DNA of 64,000 nt from positions 1 through 64,000 of the forward strand of contig CALYLX010000126.1 of NCBI GenBank assembly GCA_944990035.1. The letters run 5' to 3'. The notes beneath the pieces are model-generated. The model was not told the DNA's origin and searched no databases. It saw only the letters and a list, made by a program, of their open reading frames with translations. The stretch's first letter is position 1, and each line of letters opens with the position of its first letter. The DNA is from Clitopilus passeckerianus. Taxonomy: Eukaryota > Basidiomycota > Agaricomycetes > Agaricales > Entolomataceae. Positions 44,816 to 55,150 of this stretch are shown here, in pieces. The position numbers were made by a program, and so were the translations under genes.

Positions 44816-45561
44816 ATTTTTGCCGTCGGCACCCCTTTCACCAGGTACATCCGGACGTCGTGGGTGGTGGCAACGCGTGGCGACCAATCGGAAAAACGAG
44901 TAAATATTGAATAGGACCTTTGAAAGTTGCCCCGCAAAGTAGGGTCAACAGGATGGACCTGTTAGAGGTCATCCTTGAGGCTCAAGAGTCTTGAAATTGC
45001 CGCAAAAAGGTGAATGCAAGCCAGTTGGAAGGATCTGGCTGCCCTTGAAAGTAAGAGTAAGAAAGGATGACATAACCCGGCGCGGTGTGAGCCTACAGAT
45101 TTTTGTCAGTAGGCGCTGGCATCAGTCTTTGATCTCTTGCCATCACATGGGTTTCCGTCTTTCCTCTTTCTCGAAAAACTTGAGAAAATGATTACCAGTG
45201 CAAATGGTGTCCTAGACAACACATCCGAGTCAAGCCAACACTGACATTCATCACCACATTGGAAAATGCAGAATGTCAGACAGGTCGATACCACTGCAAA
45301 AGACACCAGTGGATTGAATACGCTCGTAAGGTTCAGGGCCTCTGACGATGCCTTCAACGTCCCTCAGTGTTCAGTGCACGCCATCATGAACTCCCTATCA
45401 TACGTGAGGGACTTGCATAGGTGCCTGAATTAAATATGTTGCCGGCAGGGATCACACTTACGCGTGAACCGTTCTGTCGCACTTCTAAGCTTGCCCAACC
45501 TTCCTTCTTAAGCTCGCATTCATCGCTGACATCCCATCGGCCTCGTCTTAGCCTGTCAAAC
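44816..45561. other. Divergent spacer upstream of the amidohydrolase, no supported gene
   Basis: About 750 bp between a minus-strand hypothetical gene and the secreted amidohydrolase. No element was recognised. Confidence 0.35.
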
Positions 45562-47159
45562 ATGAAGACGTCCACTCTCTTTTCGCTCATTCCTCTCACT
45601 TTTACTCTCTTTGCAGGTGCAGTTCTCGCTGACACTGACGCCACCAACGCGAATGTCACCGAAGTCATTCTCTCAAATGCTGCCGCAGGTACGGTAACCT
45701 TCCATCCATTCTAACATTCCGGAGACAGAAGTAACTCACACAGCAATTCCGTTCCGTTTCCCACTAAACAGACAATATCGACCTTAAGGCACTCAGCTTC
45801 TTGGACGATGCCCTGACCGAGATCCAAGCTCTCAACGACACAACCCCTACCCGTCGTCGTTCAGTCAGCTCACCACTCGGCCGCTTCGCACCCCGCCAAG
45901 TAGGATCCATAATCGACGTGCACAGTAAGTTTTGCCTCAGCAATCGACCACATCCCACCATCTGAACGTAACCTTCCCCTCTTCTTCCCCTTCCCAGCCC
46001 ACGTCGTCCCATCATGGTACAAAGCTCTCGTCCCCACCACCGGTGGCAACCCTACCCCAGACTGGGACATCGACTCCTACCTCGCCTTCATGGCCTCCGA
46101 GGGCATCTCCCACTCCGTCTTCTCCTTCTCCGCTCCCGGTGCAAACGTCTACCAGGGCCAGAAAATCCTCACCCTCGCCCTCGCCCGCCTCATCAATGAG
46201 CAATCCGCTGCCTACGCTCGTGCACATCCCGACAAGCTCGACTTCTACGCCGTCGTTCCTCTGCCCTATACCGCTGAGGCTATTATCGAGGCTACTTATG
46301 CCTTGGACTTCCTTGGTGCTGCAGGCATCTTCTTGACTTCGAATTTCGAGGGGATCTATCTTGGAAACGCCCAGCTCAGGCCGTTCTTCGATGCGATCAA
46401 CAAACGCAAGGGAAAGACGATCTTCTACATTCATCCTGGCACACCATACGTCAAGGTCAGCAACAAACTCGTAGAGGCGAACCCTACACCTTATCCTACC
46501 GGCAACATTGAGTTCTAGTAAGTCCCTCCTCTCGGTCGATAGATTACCAATAACAAGGTGCTGACTGCGATAACCCAGCTTCGAGACCGCTCGCACCATC
46601 ATGGACCTCACACTCACCCAAACCATTCACAACTTCACCAACATCAACTACATTATCCCCCACGGTAAGTCAACCCGGTCCAGCAGATCGTAACCCACTA
46701 ATCTCCCTCCTCAGTCGGCGGTGCATTCCCAGCCTGCCTCGACCGAATCCTCAAATCTGCACCCCAGATCTACGATTCCTCGTTGAACATCTACAACACT
46801 CGGTACGTCTCCCGTAATATCCCAACGAAAAGTCTGGATACTCACAGCTTCCCCGTACAGCTTCTGGTGGGACTCCGCCGGACCTACCTTCTACCACCAG
46901 ATCTCCGGCCTCTTAAGCATCGGCGTTCCCAAATCCCAACTCCTCTTCGGCACAGATTTCCCCTACGCACCTGGCTTTACTCAGGCTGGGTCTCTGGCTG
47001 CTCTGGTGAACTCGGTGTTGTTGAGTGCGGCTGAGAAGACAGCATTGTTTACTACAAACGCCAAAGCACTTTTTGGGTCGAAGATTAATTGTGAGTCTGT
47101 GCTCTTGCGGTCTGTGATTACGGAGGCTAATAGATGTTGGTTTCTTTTGCATAGAATAA
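45562..47159 (+). CDS. Secreted amidohydrolase-family protein (ACMSD-like TIM barrel)
   Basis: The ATG at 45562 gives a signal peptide (MKTSTLFSLIPLTFTLFAGA, cleavage after VLA). Introns at about 45690-45771, 45926-45997, 46517-46580, 46664-46713 and 46804-46859 interrupt the gene. The metal-binding HxH motif is in SIIDVHTHVVPSWYKALVP. A possible third ligand is the His in KTIFYIHPGTPYV, and the HVGG in INYIIPHVGGAFPACLDRIL is typical of the family. The final Asp is in SQLLFGTDFPYAPGF. The fold fits the 2-amino-3-carboxymuconate-6-semialdehyde decarboxylase / gamma-resorcylate decarboxylase group. These are usually intracellular, so the signal peptide is unusual. The substrate is unknown. The C-terminal intron near 47089-47150 leaves the last few residues uncertain. 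Confidence 0.85.
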
Positions 47160-47775
47160 GTAACCACACGCTCTCTCCTCCCCTGCCTTCGTATTCCGGT
47201 TTCTTCGACTCTCCTCTGGGAAACATACCCATGGCCATTTGTATATACACTCACACATATGGACCTGAAAGTACTATAGTCTAAGTACATAGTGTAATGT
47301 GTTTTTTCTCGTTATCGCTTTGTTGTTTATTCGGAATGAGAAATGAAGAACTTGTTGTAACATCTTGAGGCCACCAGGAAAATTCGAGGGCTAGAGATAA
47401 TATTTCTCAGATGAGTAGCTCAGGGTGGCGCAAGGTCTCCGCGACAACTCCGCGACGATTGCGAGTATTACGATCCCAATCTAGCCAGTAGACATCGATC
47501 CAATTCCCTTCTACCTCCCTTCCTTCTGCACGGACCTTTCCATTCCAGAAATCCAGAGCCATCTAGATGGTTCTATTACTAGGCGCTCATGTCCCAAAAC
47601 GAGATACAAAGTTAGTGGTACGTCAATAGTTTGTCACCAGACCGTCTTCTTTGCTACCAGTATATAGACCGATTGATAGATAGATAAGACTAGCATCCCT
47701 TCTTCTAAGGTGAACCTACCCATTTACTAATAATAATAACCTCCCATACGCCGTCGACGCTCTCCAGACTCCAAA
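47160..47775. other. Spacer, no supported gene
   Basis: 3' flank of the amidohydrolase and promoter of the small Cys4 gene. No feature was seen. Confidence 0.35.
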
Positions 47776-47985
47776 ATGAATGCCAACACCCCACCCCAAT
47801 TCGAAGTAGTGAAAATCTACCCCGCACGAGGCACATTGAAACAGTACCGCCTCGCTGCAGCCACTGCCTTCACGTGCAGTCGCTGCCAGAAGCAGAAAAA
47901 GGCGAAGCTGGTAGCCACTACTAATGGTGATTGGAAGGCGCTGACGTGTAATGGGTGTTATGGGGAGGTTCTCTCGAAATCTTGA
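47776..47985 (+). CDS. Small Cys4 zinc-ribbon-like protein
   Basis: 69 residues, intronless, from the ATG at 47776 (MNANTPPQFEVVKIYPARG). Two CxxC pairs 25 residues apart (AFTCSRCQKQKKAKL and ALTCNGCYGEVLSKS) would bind one zinc ion. The lysine-rich segment between them suits nucleic-acid binding or a structural role, but no function can be assigned. Its small size and compact motif make it a credible gene that automated annotation may miss. Confidence 0.65.
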   Translation: MNANTPPQFEVVKIYPARGTLKQYRLAAATAFTCSRCQKQKKAKLVATTNGDWKALTCNGCYGEVLSKS

Positions 47986-48670
47986 AATATCGGGAACGAA
48001 TTGAATGGGTAAGTGAAGCCTCCTGACTCGGACTTAGTGGTTAGACTGGATGCCGAATGCGGGGGCAGGCGCTGGTCCCTGTTATGAAGATGTCTTTACT
48101 ATACGCTATGATCCATGTTATTGCGGATGAGGACAGTTATTGCATTTGTATTGGATCATTCTGTGAATATGGCGAAATTGATCTTGTACATTCGAATTGA
48201 AATAGCGAATTACGGTGGTCATGGTATCGATAATGGATATCGGCAAAGATTTGGCAAAGATGATGATTGTTGAGGACAAGCTCGTCATCGCCACATGCAT
48301 GCGCCCTTCTGCCAGTTACGGCCATGAGCCATGAAATCTCCTCGAGTCTTTCCTCCTTCGGCTCGGAGTCAAACATGATAATATCTGGCTAACTAGGATC
48401 GAGAAACTTCAGCTTGTCCTGATTCTCTGAACGGGGTATCCCCCGTCAACCCTCCTGCCGCATTCTATTGAATGCCTCTTGTGCTTTCACCTTGGCGTTC
48501 ACCTACTACACTACCCACACCATGCTTCCTCCGTTGACAAGACGATTGGGGTGCTTGGTTCACCACCTATCCCTCCGGGACACCCCAATTCAGAGTGGTG
48601 TGCAAGATTCAGCGAGGTTGTGGAGACGATCAACTTGAAGGCTCTACGCCGGGATGAAGGGTAGTCACAT
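47986..48670. other. Convergent spacer, no supported gene
   Basis: 685 bp between the Cys4 gene and the stop codon of the minus-strand ABM-like gene. No feature was seen. Confidence 0.35.
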
Positions 48671-49357
48671 TCATCGAGAGAGGCAGGCGGAACGAACGAT
48701 CGCCCTCGCACCCTGTCCAACAGATTTGAACCAATCCCTTGACCTCGACTCATCCTCATCAAACCTCACCCTCCTCAACACCCTCCACCCCTTCCTCCAC
48801 CACTCCCACCCGCCCAACCCCTCCAAACCCCCATCCTCCAAAACAACCACCCTCCACTCCCACTCTCCCCTATACCCACGCTCATGCTTCCCCTCCACAT
48901 CCCACCCACTCGTAGTCCACCTCAACCTATCCCACACCTCCTCCTCCACAAACAATCCACCTCTCCCTGCCCAAGGCGGATCGATCCCCTCCCTCAGTAA
49001 CACAACTTCGCATTCATCGCATGATTCCGTGTCTAGCTCGATGTGAGTTAGCACTGTACGCACCGACCCCGGACCTTCTTCGTCCTGAGCGAAACACCCC
49101 AATTTCTTAGCTCGTCTCAGAAGCCTCCGATTCTGCCGACTCTTAACCCACTCTTTATAATCGTCTACGCTCTCCCACGGCGAGAATAAATACACGACCG
49201 CCCCGTCTTCCGAGTCATGGAACCAGTATAGGGGGTTACCCGAGAATGCGGATTGGAGACGGGAGCGGGAGGCGAGGAGGGAGGTGGTGCAGGGGGATGT
49301 TAGGGTGTAGGGAGGGAGGATGTGGAGGGTTGTTAGTTCGGTTAATGGGCTGTACAT
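48671..49357 (-). CDS. ABM-like alpha/beta-barrel domain protein (paralogue 1)
   Basis: 228 residues, intronless, from the ATG at 49357. The first 90 residues (MYSPLTELTTLHILPPYTLT, then SAFSGNPLYWFHDSEDGAVV, SPWESVDDYKEWVKSRQNRR) resemble a dimeric alpha/beta-barrel (antibiotic-biosynthesis-monooxygenase-type) fold with the W-S/E-D-Y/H-x-x-W helix. The rest is a Trp-rich, charged region ending near RRVRFDEDESRSRDWFKSVG. The plus-strand gene at 51599-52210 is a clear paralogue (same MP/SPxTELxTLxILPP start, same WESV motif, same WRVxxxVRV end). ABM-fold proteins can be cofactor-free oxygenases or stress-response barrels; no catalytic claim is possible. Confidence 0.7.
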   Translation of the reverse strand: MYSPLTELTTLHILPPYTLTSPCTTSLLASRSRLQSAFSGNPLYWFHDSEDGAVVYLFSPWESVDDYKEWVKSRQNRRLLRRAKKLGCFAQDEEGPGSVRTVLTHIELDTESCDECEVVLLREGIDPPWAGRGGLFVEEEVWDRLRWTTSGWDVEGKHERGYRGEWEWRVVVLEDGGLEGLGGWEWWRKGWRVLRRVRFDEDESRSRDWFKSVGQGARAIVRSACLSR

Positions 49358-49899
49358 TGCGGATTTTGGATTGAGGGGTGGGGTTGAAGGAGAGGGGAAG
49401 TTGAGAGGAGATTGGAGGTTGCTCTCCTTATCTATGTACTCTGGTGCTTGCCCCTATTTTGAATGGATATACATACGTCAACTAGACTTGAACCCACCGA
49501 TTTCCGTGAGTAGACGAAGGGGAAGTTGTCGTCGAGTTCGATGCTTCGAAGGCAGTGAGAAGATTTATCAGTACATTAGTCTCTGGTCGGCTTGACGGAG
49601 GAGGGTTGCGAGTTTGACGATGACATCATGAATCTGATGTTAGTACCCCTGTCCACTTCTCCTCTTGCCACCATCATCTCTCAAGCAGTCGAACCACAAT
49701 CTCGACAATCTCCGGCTTTGAAGTTCTGGAAACTGAATCTTCTGAATGGAATCTACTCTAGGTCGACGGTCCGGCCATAGAGCGAGTTATTATTGGTTTC
49801 TCGGACGATTGTCGGTACGCGAGTTCACGGACGGAGAAAATGTCGTGAAATGGTATAAATCACAGAGTTGGGTTGTTGGGATGGAAAGGTCGAGGTAGA
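49358..49899. other. Divergent spacer between ABM-like paralogue 1 and the esterase
   Basis: 540 bp holding the promoters of both genes. A TATA-like tataaat lies at about 49854-49860, roughly 40 bp before the esterase ATG. Confidence 0.4.
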
Positions 49900-51232
49900 A
49901 TGTTGGGTGTTTGTCTTTCCGCATGCCTTTTGGCCGCTGCGAGTACGGTTTCTGCGAAGCTTACGTGGGGAGATACGAAGTTCTTGTTCACATTTGGGGA
50001 TTCGTACTCGGCAGATGGTGAGTTGATTCTCTTTTTTTTTGGTTGCTTAGCTGATAATGTGACAGGATATAACATCTCTGCTGGCGTCGACTCTCCTGTT
50101 CCTGGCTGGGTATGTCGCTGCATCATTTCTACAGAGCCCAACTAAAGGCATACTAGACGTCATCCAACGGACCCAACTGGGTCCAATTCCTGGGTGATTC
50201 CTACAACATCACAAACACCAAAGTCTTCAACCTCGCTTCGGGCGGAGCAACCATCGATTCTGCACTCGTTGCTCCGTACCTCCCAACTGTCCTGTACGCT
50301 TCTTCGTCCATTGTACCTTTCAGCACCCTTATTCTCTCATTCCGAACAGGTCCATCGTAGACCAAGTCAACCAATTCAAAACCTACCTCGCCCCCAAACC
50401 CACCGGTGCGAAATGGGATAGCTCGAACTCCCTCTTCGCCATCTGGATTGGGATCAATGATGTTGGGAATTCTGCTGGCTGGGTGAGTGATCGATTGAAT
50501 GCATATGGCCGGCTACCTATCATTGGAGCTCATTTACAACCCTCAGTCGAATATTACAGGACACGAACCCCAGTTCTACTCCAAACTCATGAAGAGGCTC
50601 GATACACAAGTACGTGCTCTCACCTTCCTCTTCCTTCCTACCATCCACTCACCCTCATCCTTTTCTTCGCTACTAGCTCGAAGACCTCTACCACCACGGC
50701 GCCCGCTCCTTCCTCCTCCTAACAGTCCCACCCACCGACCGCGCCCCCCTCGTCATCCAACAAGGCCCCGCCGTCGTCGCCCGCTTCAAACCCCTCGTCC
50801 TCAACTACAACGCCCAGCTCTCCTCTACCGTTACCAGTTTCAAACGCCGGCACCGTGACCTCGACCAAGTGACGGTTTTCGATACGCAACCAGTGTTTAA
50901 TGCGCTGTTGGATAAGGTGGGGGAGTTGGGGTATGTGAATGCGACGGGGTGGTGTGAGGCGTATCAGAATGGGACGCCGGGGAGGAATACGCAGGTGGCA
51001 CCGTGTGCTCCGGTGTCTAGTTATTTGTGAGTTTTGGCTTTTTTGTGGGTAAAGGGAAGGAGGGGATGCTGATTGGGTTTTGTTGGGTTGTAGCTGGTTG
51101 AATTCGCTGCATCCGTTGTTTACGGTACATGAGTACGTTCTCTTGCTTCTTTCACCGATATTCTATGTTCGTAAACTCATCTCGGTGTGCAGTGTACTCG
51201 CCAGGTCGATCAGTGCGACTCTCAGTGCTTGA
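49900..51232 (+). CDS. Secreted SGNH/GDSL esterase (carbohydrate esterase family 16-like)
   Basis: The ATG at 49900 gives the signal peptide MLGVCLSACLLAAASTVSA. Block I is TKFLFTFGDSYSADGYN with the nucleophile Ser. After several introns come NGPNWVQFLGDSYNIT, VFNLASGGATIDSALVAPYL (block II Gly), LFAIWIGINDVGNSAGW (block III, GxND) and a long exon from about 50680 (FLLLTVPPTDRAPLVIQQ). The last exons give SSYFWLNSLHPLFTVHDVLA, with the catalytic His in LHPLFTVH. All four SGNH blocks are intact, so an active acetyl or glycan esterase is expected outside the cell, probably in plant cell-wall breakdown. A truncated pseudogene copy sits at 54640-55060. Confidence 0.9.
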
Positions 51233-51442
51233 GAGGCAGATGAGGGTATCGATATGGAGGTCCATCCTGTATTAATTACCGACAGCATTCATTTGGATGC
51301 CTAAATAAACTTTTCAGGTCATTTCATGACATCTGAACATGGAACGATCTGCCAAGTATCAAAATGACCTCCATCCTGCAGATTTGGGAAATACTCCTCT
51401 CTCCACGGAGCTTGACGGATTCGTACAGGTATAGATCTGCGC

Positions 51443-51478
51443 TGACGCGTCCCCACTTAAAGATGAGATGACGCGTCC
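51443..51478. promoter_or_regulatory. Duplicated TGACGCGTCC element upstream of ABM-like paralogue 2
   Basis: The 10-mer TGACGCGTCC occurs twice, at 51443-51452 and 51469-51478, 26 bp apart and about 120-155 bp before the start codon at 51599. It contains ACGCGT (MCB core) and resembles a CRE-like half-site. Two exact copies at this spacing look like a transcription-factor pair. The factor is unknown. Confidence 0.45.
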
Positions 51479-51598
51479 TTCCGTCCTTCCTTGTTGCTAC
51501 TTAAGCCTCAGCACTCAGCATCGCGACTAGCATCTATCCACTCAAGAGGTCGCTACCTCGAGCCACGCGCCACTGCACACCCACCGCACAGAATCATA

Positions 51599-52210
51599 AT
51601 GCCCATAACCGAACTCGCAACCCTCCTCATCCTCCCACCCTTCTCCACCACCTCTCCGGTGCTCACCTCCTTCCTGTCCGACGTCGCTCGTTTACAATCC
51701 TCCTGGTCTGGGTATCCTCTCTATTTCTTCCTCGACACGCAACCTTCAGCCTCGGACTCGGATAAAGGTGGAGAACAACCGGGAGTGCTTTATCTCATTT
51801 CAGGGTGGGAAAGTGTAAAAGCCCACGAAGACTGGATCGCGAGTCCTGAGAACCAAGGTCTACTCAAGAGAGCGGAGGAGACGGGGTGTATTGGTGTAAG
51901 GGGGTTGGTGCATTTGGGGATTGACCTAGACAACGAGGAGGCGGTGGGGGCGTTGGAGGGAAGTGGGGGTGGGTTGTTGATGGAGGGTGCTACTGGGGAA
52001 GAAGAAGGAGGCGAAAAGGTGAAGGTGGAGGAGAAGATCAAGGAGAATAAGGTTTGGTACGCGGAGGGGAAAGATGTGGAGGGGAAGAAGGAGGGGGTTT
52101 GGAGGGTGGTTTTGGTGAAGTCGGAAGGTGAGAAGGGGTTGGACTCTGGGGCGGAGAAGGAGAAGGAGGGGAAGAAGGGGTGGAGGGTTATGAAAAGGGT
52201 TCGGGTTTGA
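51599..52210 (+). CDS. ABM-like alpha/beta-barrel domain protein (paralogue 2)
   Basis: 203 residues, intronless, from the ATG at 51599. The start MPITELATLLILPPFSTTSP and the segments SSWSGYPLYFFLDTQPSASD, YLISGWESVKAHEDWIASPE and GLLKRAEETGCIGVR align with paralogue 1 (48671-49357). The C-terminal half has diverged into a Lys/Glu/Gly-rich stretch (EEEGGEKVKVEEKIKENKVW), then ends GWRVMKRVRV, matching the paralogue's WRVLRRVRF. The two genes stand on opposite strands flanking the esterase, which points to a local duplication with inversion. Function unknown. Confidence 0.7.
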   Translation: MPITELATLLILPPFSTTSPVLTSFLSDVARLQSSWSGYPLYFFLDTQPSASDSDKGGEQPGVLYLISGWESVKAHEDWIASPENQGLLKRAEETGCIGVRGLVHLGIDLDNEEAVGALEGSGGGLLMEGATGEEEGGEKVKVEEKIKENKVWYAEGKDVEGKKEGVWRVVLVKSEGEKGLDSGAEKEKEGKKGWRVMKRVRV

Positions 52211-52576
52211 CATAGGCCATTTGGAATATCGAATCTGCTAGGTGCTTGGCCTGTTCTTCCCATATACATTGCAATAAATTGAGGATGTAGGGGGAAAGTA
52301 TAATGTAGGTGGTGGTGAAAGGACAACTCGAAGGACTGTTAGATGATCAAGAGCTCGTGCTAGCTGGGCCATACGCGCCAGGGTCGAAGGTCGGTAGCTT
52401 AACGTGTAGTACCAATTCCACGCAACATTTCACTTCATTACTGCCTCGAAAGTAGAATATTCGTACAAATCCAAGATAAAAAGGATCCAAATCCAAGACC
52501 TCCTCATAAGATGCTCTAGCCCCTTTTGGTCTGCTCCTCTCCTCTCCTCCTGACTCCGAGTCCAAGTTTCGAAATC
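52211..52576. other. Convergent spacer, no supported gene
   Basis: 366 bp between the stop codons of ABM-like paralogue 2 and the AP-2 mu gene. No feature was seen. Confidence 0.35.
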
Positions 52577-54406
52577 TCAGAACTACAATTCAGAACAATC
52601 AGCATCCATCTCATGCTTACCAGTACAACTTGAACAAAGACTCACCCTAACTTGATATGTCCCACTCGCCTTCGTCAAATACCTAACCCACTTCACACTC
52701 TGATAATTACTCTTCTCAAACACCTTCAAGAACCTCACAATCAACCCCGAGGCGGTGAACATCAGGACTTCGAAGTCCAGCTCGATGGGTGGTCGTGCCC
52801 AGGGTTGGCGGTTGGTCGTGGAGGTGAGGGCAGCGGTGCCGGTGAAGGTGCATTCTTGGCCGCCTTGGATCCGTGGGATTCTAGATGAGGGGAGGGGAAG
52901 TTAGTGGGCGTTTCATGTGAGGGGAAGGAGTAGAAACGCACTTCCAAACAACCACATTTTCCGCAGGGACATACTTCGCCTTCCCATTCGCCACCTTACA
53001 CTCCACCGTCGTAGTATTCAAGGGCGTTGGTATCCGCATGATGACGTTCGTCGCTGAGAGCTTGTTCCCAAAGTTGGCTTTGACGCTGACGGTGTATGAG
53101 ACTTGGGACGTCCCGATCTCGTTCACGGTCGCTAGGACGCGGAGAGGGAGTTTGACGTTTGATGTTGAGCGGTATCTGTATCCGGGTGAGGAGTCTTAGC
53201 AAGAGAGAAACAAGAGGAACGGAACAAGAAAACGCACTTCATCAACTCAAACTCCCCATCAGGAGGAATAAAACTAATTGTCCTCGTCGCGTCGAAATCG
53301 TTCAACCGTACACACTGGTGGAACCTGCAGTCGTCCAGCTCAACTGCGTCTCCTCCTGCCCCAGCCCCGCCTGAGCCTTTGTCGATAACGAGTTTGTCGT
53401 TCAGTCCGAACTTGCACTCGGGTGTGCCGGATAGGTAGGCCCGCATTTGGATGTGACCGTCAACATCTGCTCGGAGGACCGTGCCTAGTTATTGGAAAGG
53501 AACATGTGCAGATTTAGCAGAGAGCGCAGTGTGGAGTAGAGGAAGAACGTACCCTTAGCACTCATGCTTAAATTAACAACCTCGACTACATCCACGAATG
53601 CCTCGTTCTTCTTGTACTTCACATCTCCACGTCTCCAGCTCGTTGCACCAGTTGCTTGGACAGTGATCTTGGAAGACTCTTCGACCGCAATAGCAGAGGA
53701 GACGACGGATTCGGTCGTTATGTATGACTTTAGGGTGTCGATTTCGCTGTTTTGGGGGTATCCAAAGTCGTTGATTTCTATATGGTGTGGGAGAGCGTGA
53801 GAGGGATAAACGAAAGATGGGTAGACAGGCGAACCATCTATGAGCTCATATATCAGTACAAAGTTGTTCTTGACCGCCTCTTCGTCGATCTTGCCGAAGT
53901 AAGACTTGGCGATGTTGATGAAGCGGTAGCTATATTCGAACACGAGTGCTGCGTTGGCGTTGTTTCTTTGATGATTACGAGAGTGAGAGGCGAAGGGACG
54001 AGGATATGAGGTTGAACGTACTTCGTTACTGCAACTACGTAGAGGTTGTTCACTCGGACGTGGAAGAAACTCGTTGAGCCTAGGGTGATGATAGGTGACC
54101 GGACATCGCTGTTGGATATGACCTGGATACGAAACACGTCCGCTATTGATCTCCTACAAAAAAGCAGCTATATCAGCCTCAGATAAAACAGGTTGAAGGG
54201 CTGTTATCACACTTGAAGTCTGGTCGGTACAGTCGTGAGATGAGGACCTATGTACGTGGGGTGAGTTTGGGTTGGCTCGCCAGCAATAGGCAACCGTTGT
54301 AGGGAAATCGAGTACCTCTCCTTTTTGGTTGAAGATGAAGAATGCCTGGTAGGTGAAATTGTTAGGACAGAGCTGGGACGTCGAGTGTCCGACTTACGGA
54401 GATCAT
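52577..54406 (-). CDS. APM4: AP-2 clathrin adaptor complex subunit mu
   Basis: The medium subunit of the endocytic AP-2 adaptor, which binds cargo tyrosine motifs and PIP2 at the plasma membrane. The start is a 9-nt first coding exon at 54398-54406 (Met-Ile-Ser), followed by [20 protein letters not shown]. The longin domain continues through [35 protein letters not shown] and [20 protein letters not shown], which fits AP-2 rather than AP-1 mu. The mu-homology domain starts [20 protein letters not shown] and contains [16 protein letters not shown] and [15 protein letters not shown]. It ends [20 protein letters not shown] then SGTYQVRF, with the last two residues on a small 3' exon (stop 52577-52579). 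All typical landmarks are present. The gene interrupts the SGNH esterase and its pseudogene copy. Confidence 0.93.
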
Positions 54407-54639
54407 GGTATCAATGTACTCAAAAACATCGGCAAAGATTGAGAGGAAGAAGTATTCGGCGCCATCCGACACGCTTCACATGCCACCACCACCATCCCCG
54501 CGAGACTCAAAGTCATTCCTGACAATCGTACCAGCCTCTGACTGCAAAAAGCCTTAAAACGATATCTTCCGAATGGAACATACTCTGCATTGAGGCAACC
54601 CGCCTGCCATAGAGGTGTAGGGACGGAAAGGTGGAGATA

Positions 54640-55060
54640 ACAGAAATTGGAAGCGGAAATGTTGGGCATTCGTCTTGCTACATGCCTCCTGGAAGCTGCG
54701 AGTACGGTTTCTGCGAAGCTTACATAGGGAGATATAATGTATTTGGGATTCTTATACGACGGATAGTGAGCCAACGGTATATAATTATTACTCTTTTGGA
54801 TTGTTTAGCTGATACTGCGATAGGCTATAATATGTTGCTGAAGTCGACTCTCCTAGCTGGGTATGTCGTCGTATCACCACTGCATGGCGCAACTCAAAAC
54901 ATGCTAGACATCACCCAATAGACCCAACTGGGTTCAATTCCTACGAGGATCCTTCAACATCATAGACATTGAATTCTTCAACCTCGCTTCAGAGTGGTGA
55001 AGCGTACCAGAATGGGATGCTGGGGAGCAAATTAGTCCGTGTGCGCCTGCGTCGCTTGAA
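54640..55060 (+). pseudogene. Truncated pseudogene copy of the SGNH esterase
   Basis: The stretch from about 54658 repeats the esterase signal peptide (MLGIRLATCLLEAASTVSAK against MLGVCLSACLLAAASTVSAK), but a TAG follows the shared AKLT, so the frame ends there. Downstream, pieces matching the NGPNWVQFLGDSYNI exon (about 54918-54990) are joined directly to a piece matching the late exon WCEAYQNGTPG (about 54995-55050). About 700 bp of the parent, including the GIND block, is missing. It lies in the same orientation as the parent 3.4 kb away. Stop codons, shifted frames and the internal deletion rule out a functional product. Confidence 0.85.
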
Positions 55061-55150
55061 TTGTGGGTATTTCTATTCTTCTTATGGCCGGGTTTTGGAA
55101 AGAGTGAGTTCTGACATGGGTTGGTCAATAGGGTGCAGAAGGCGGAATGG

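Noticed and set aside
49480..49510. A possible T-arm (acttgaaccc) on the minus strand
   Set aside because: No stem pairing and no cloverleaf around it.
51790..52326. A 178-residue minus-strand frame opposite ABM-like paralogue 2
   Set aside because: Antisense to a gene with a clear paralogue; it has no features of its own.
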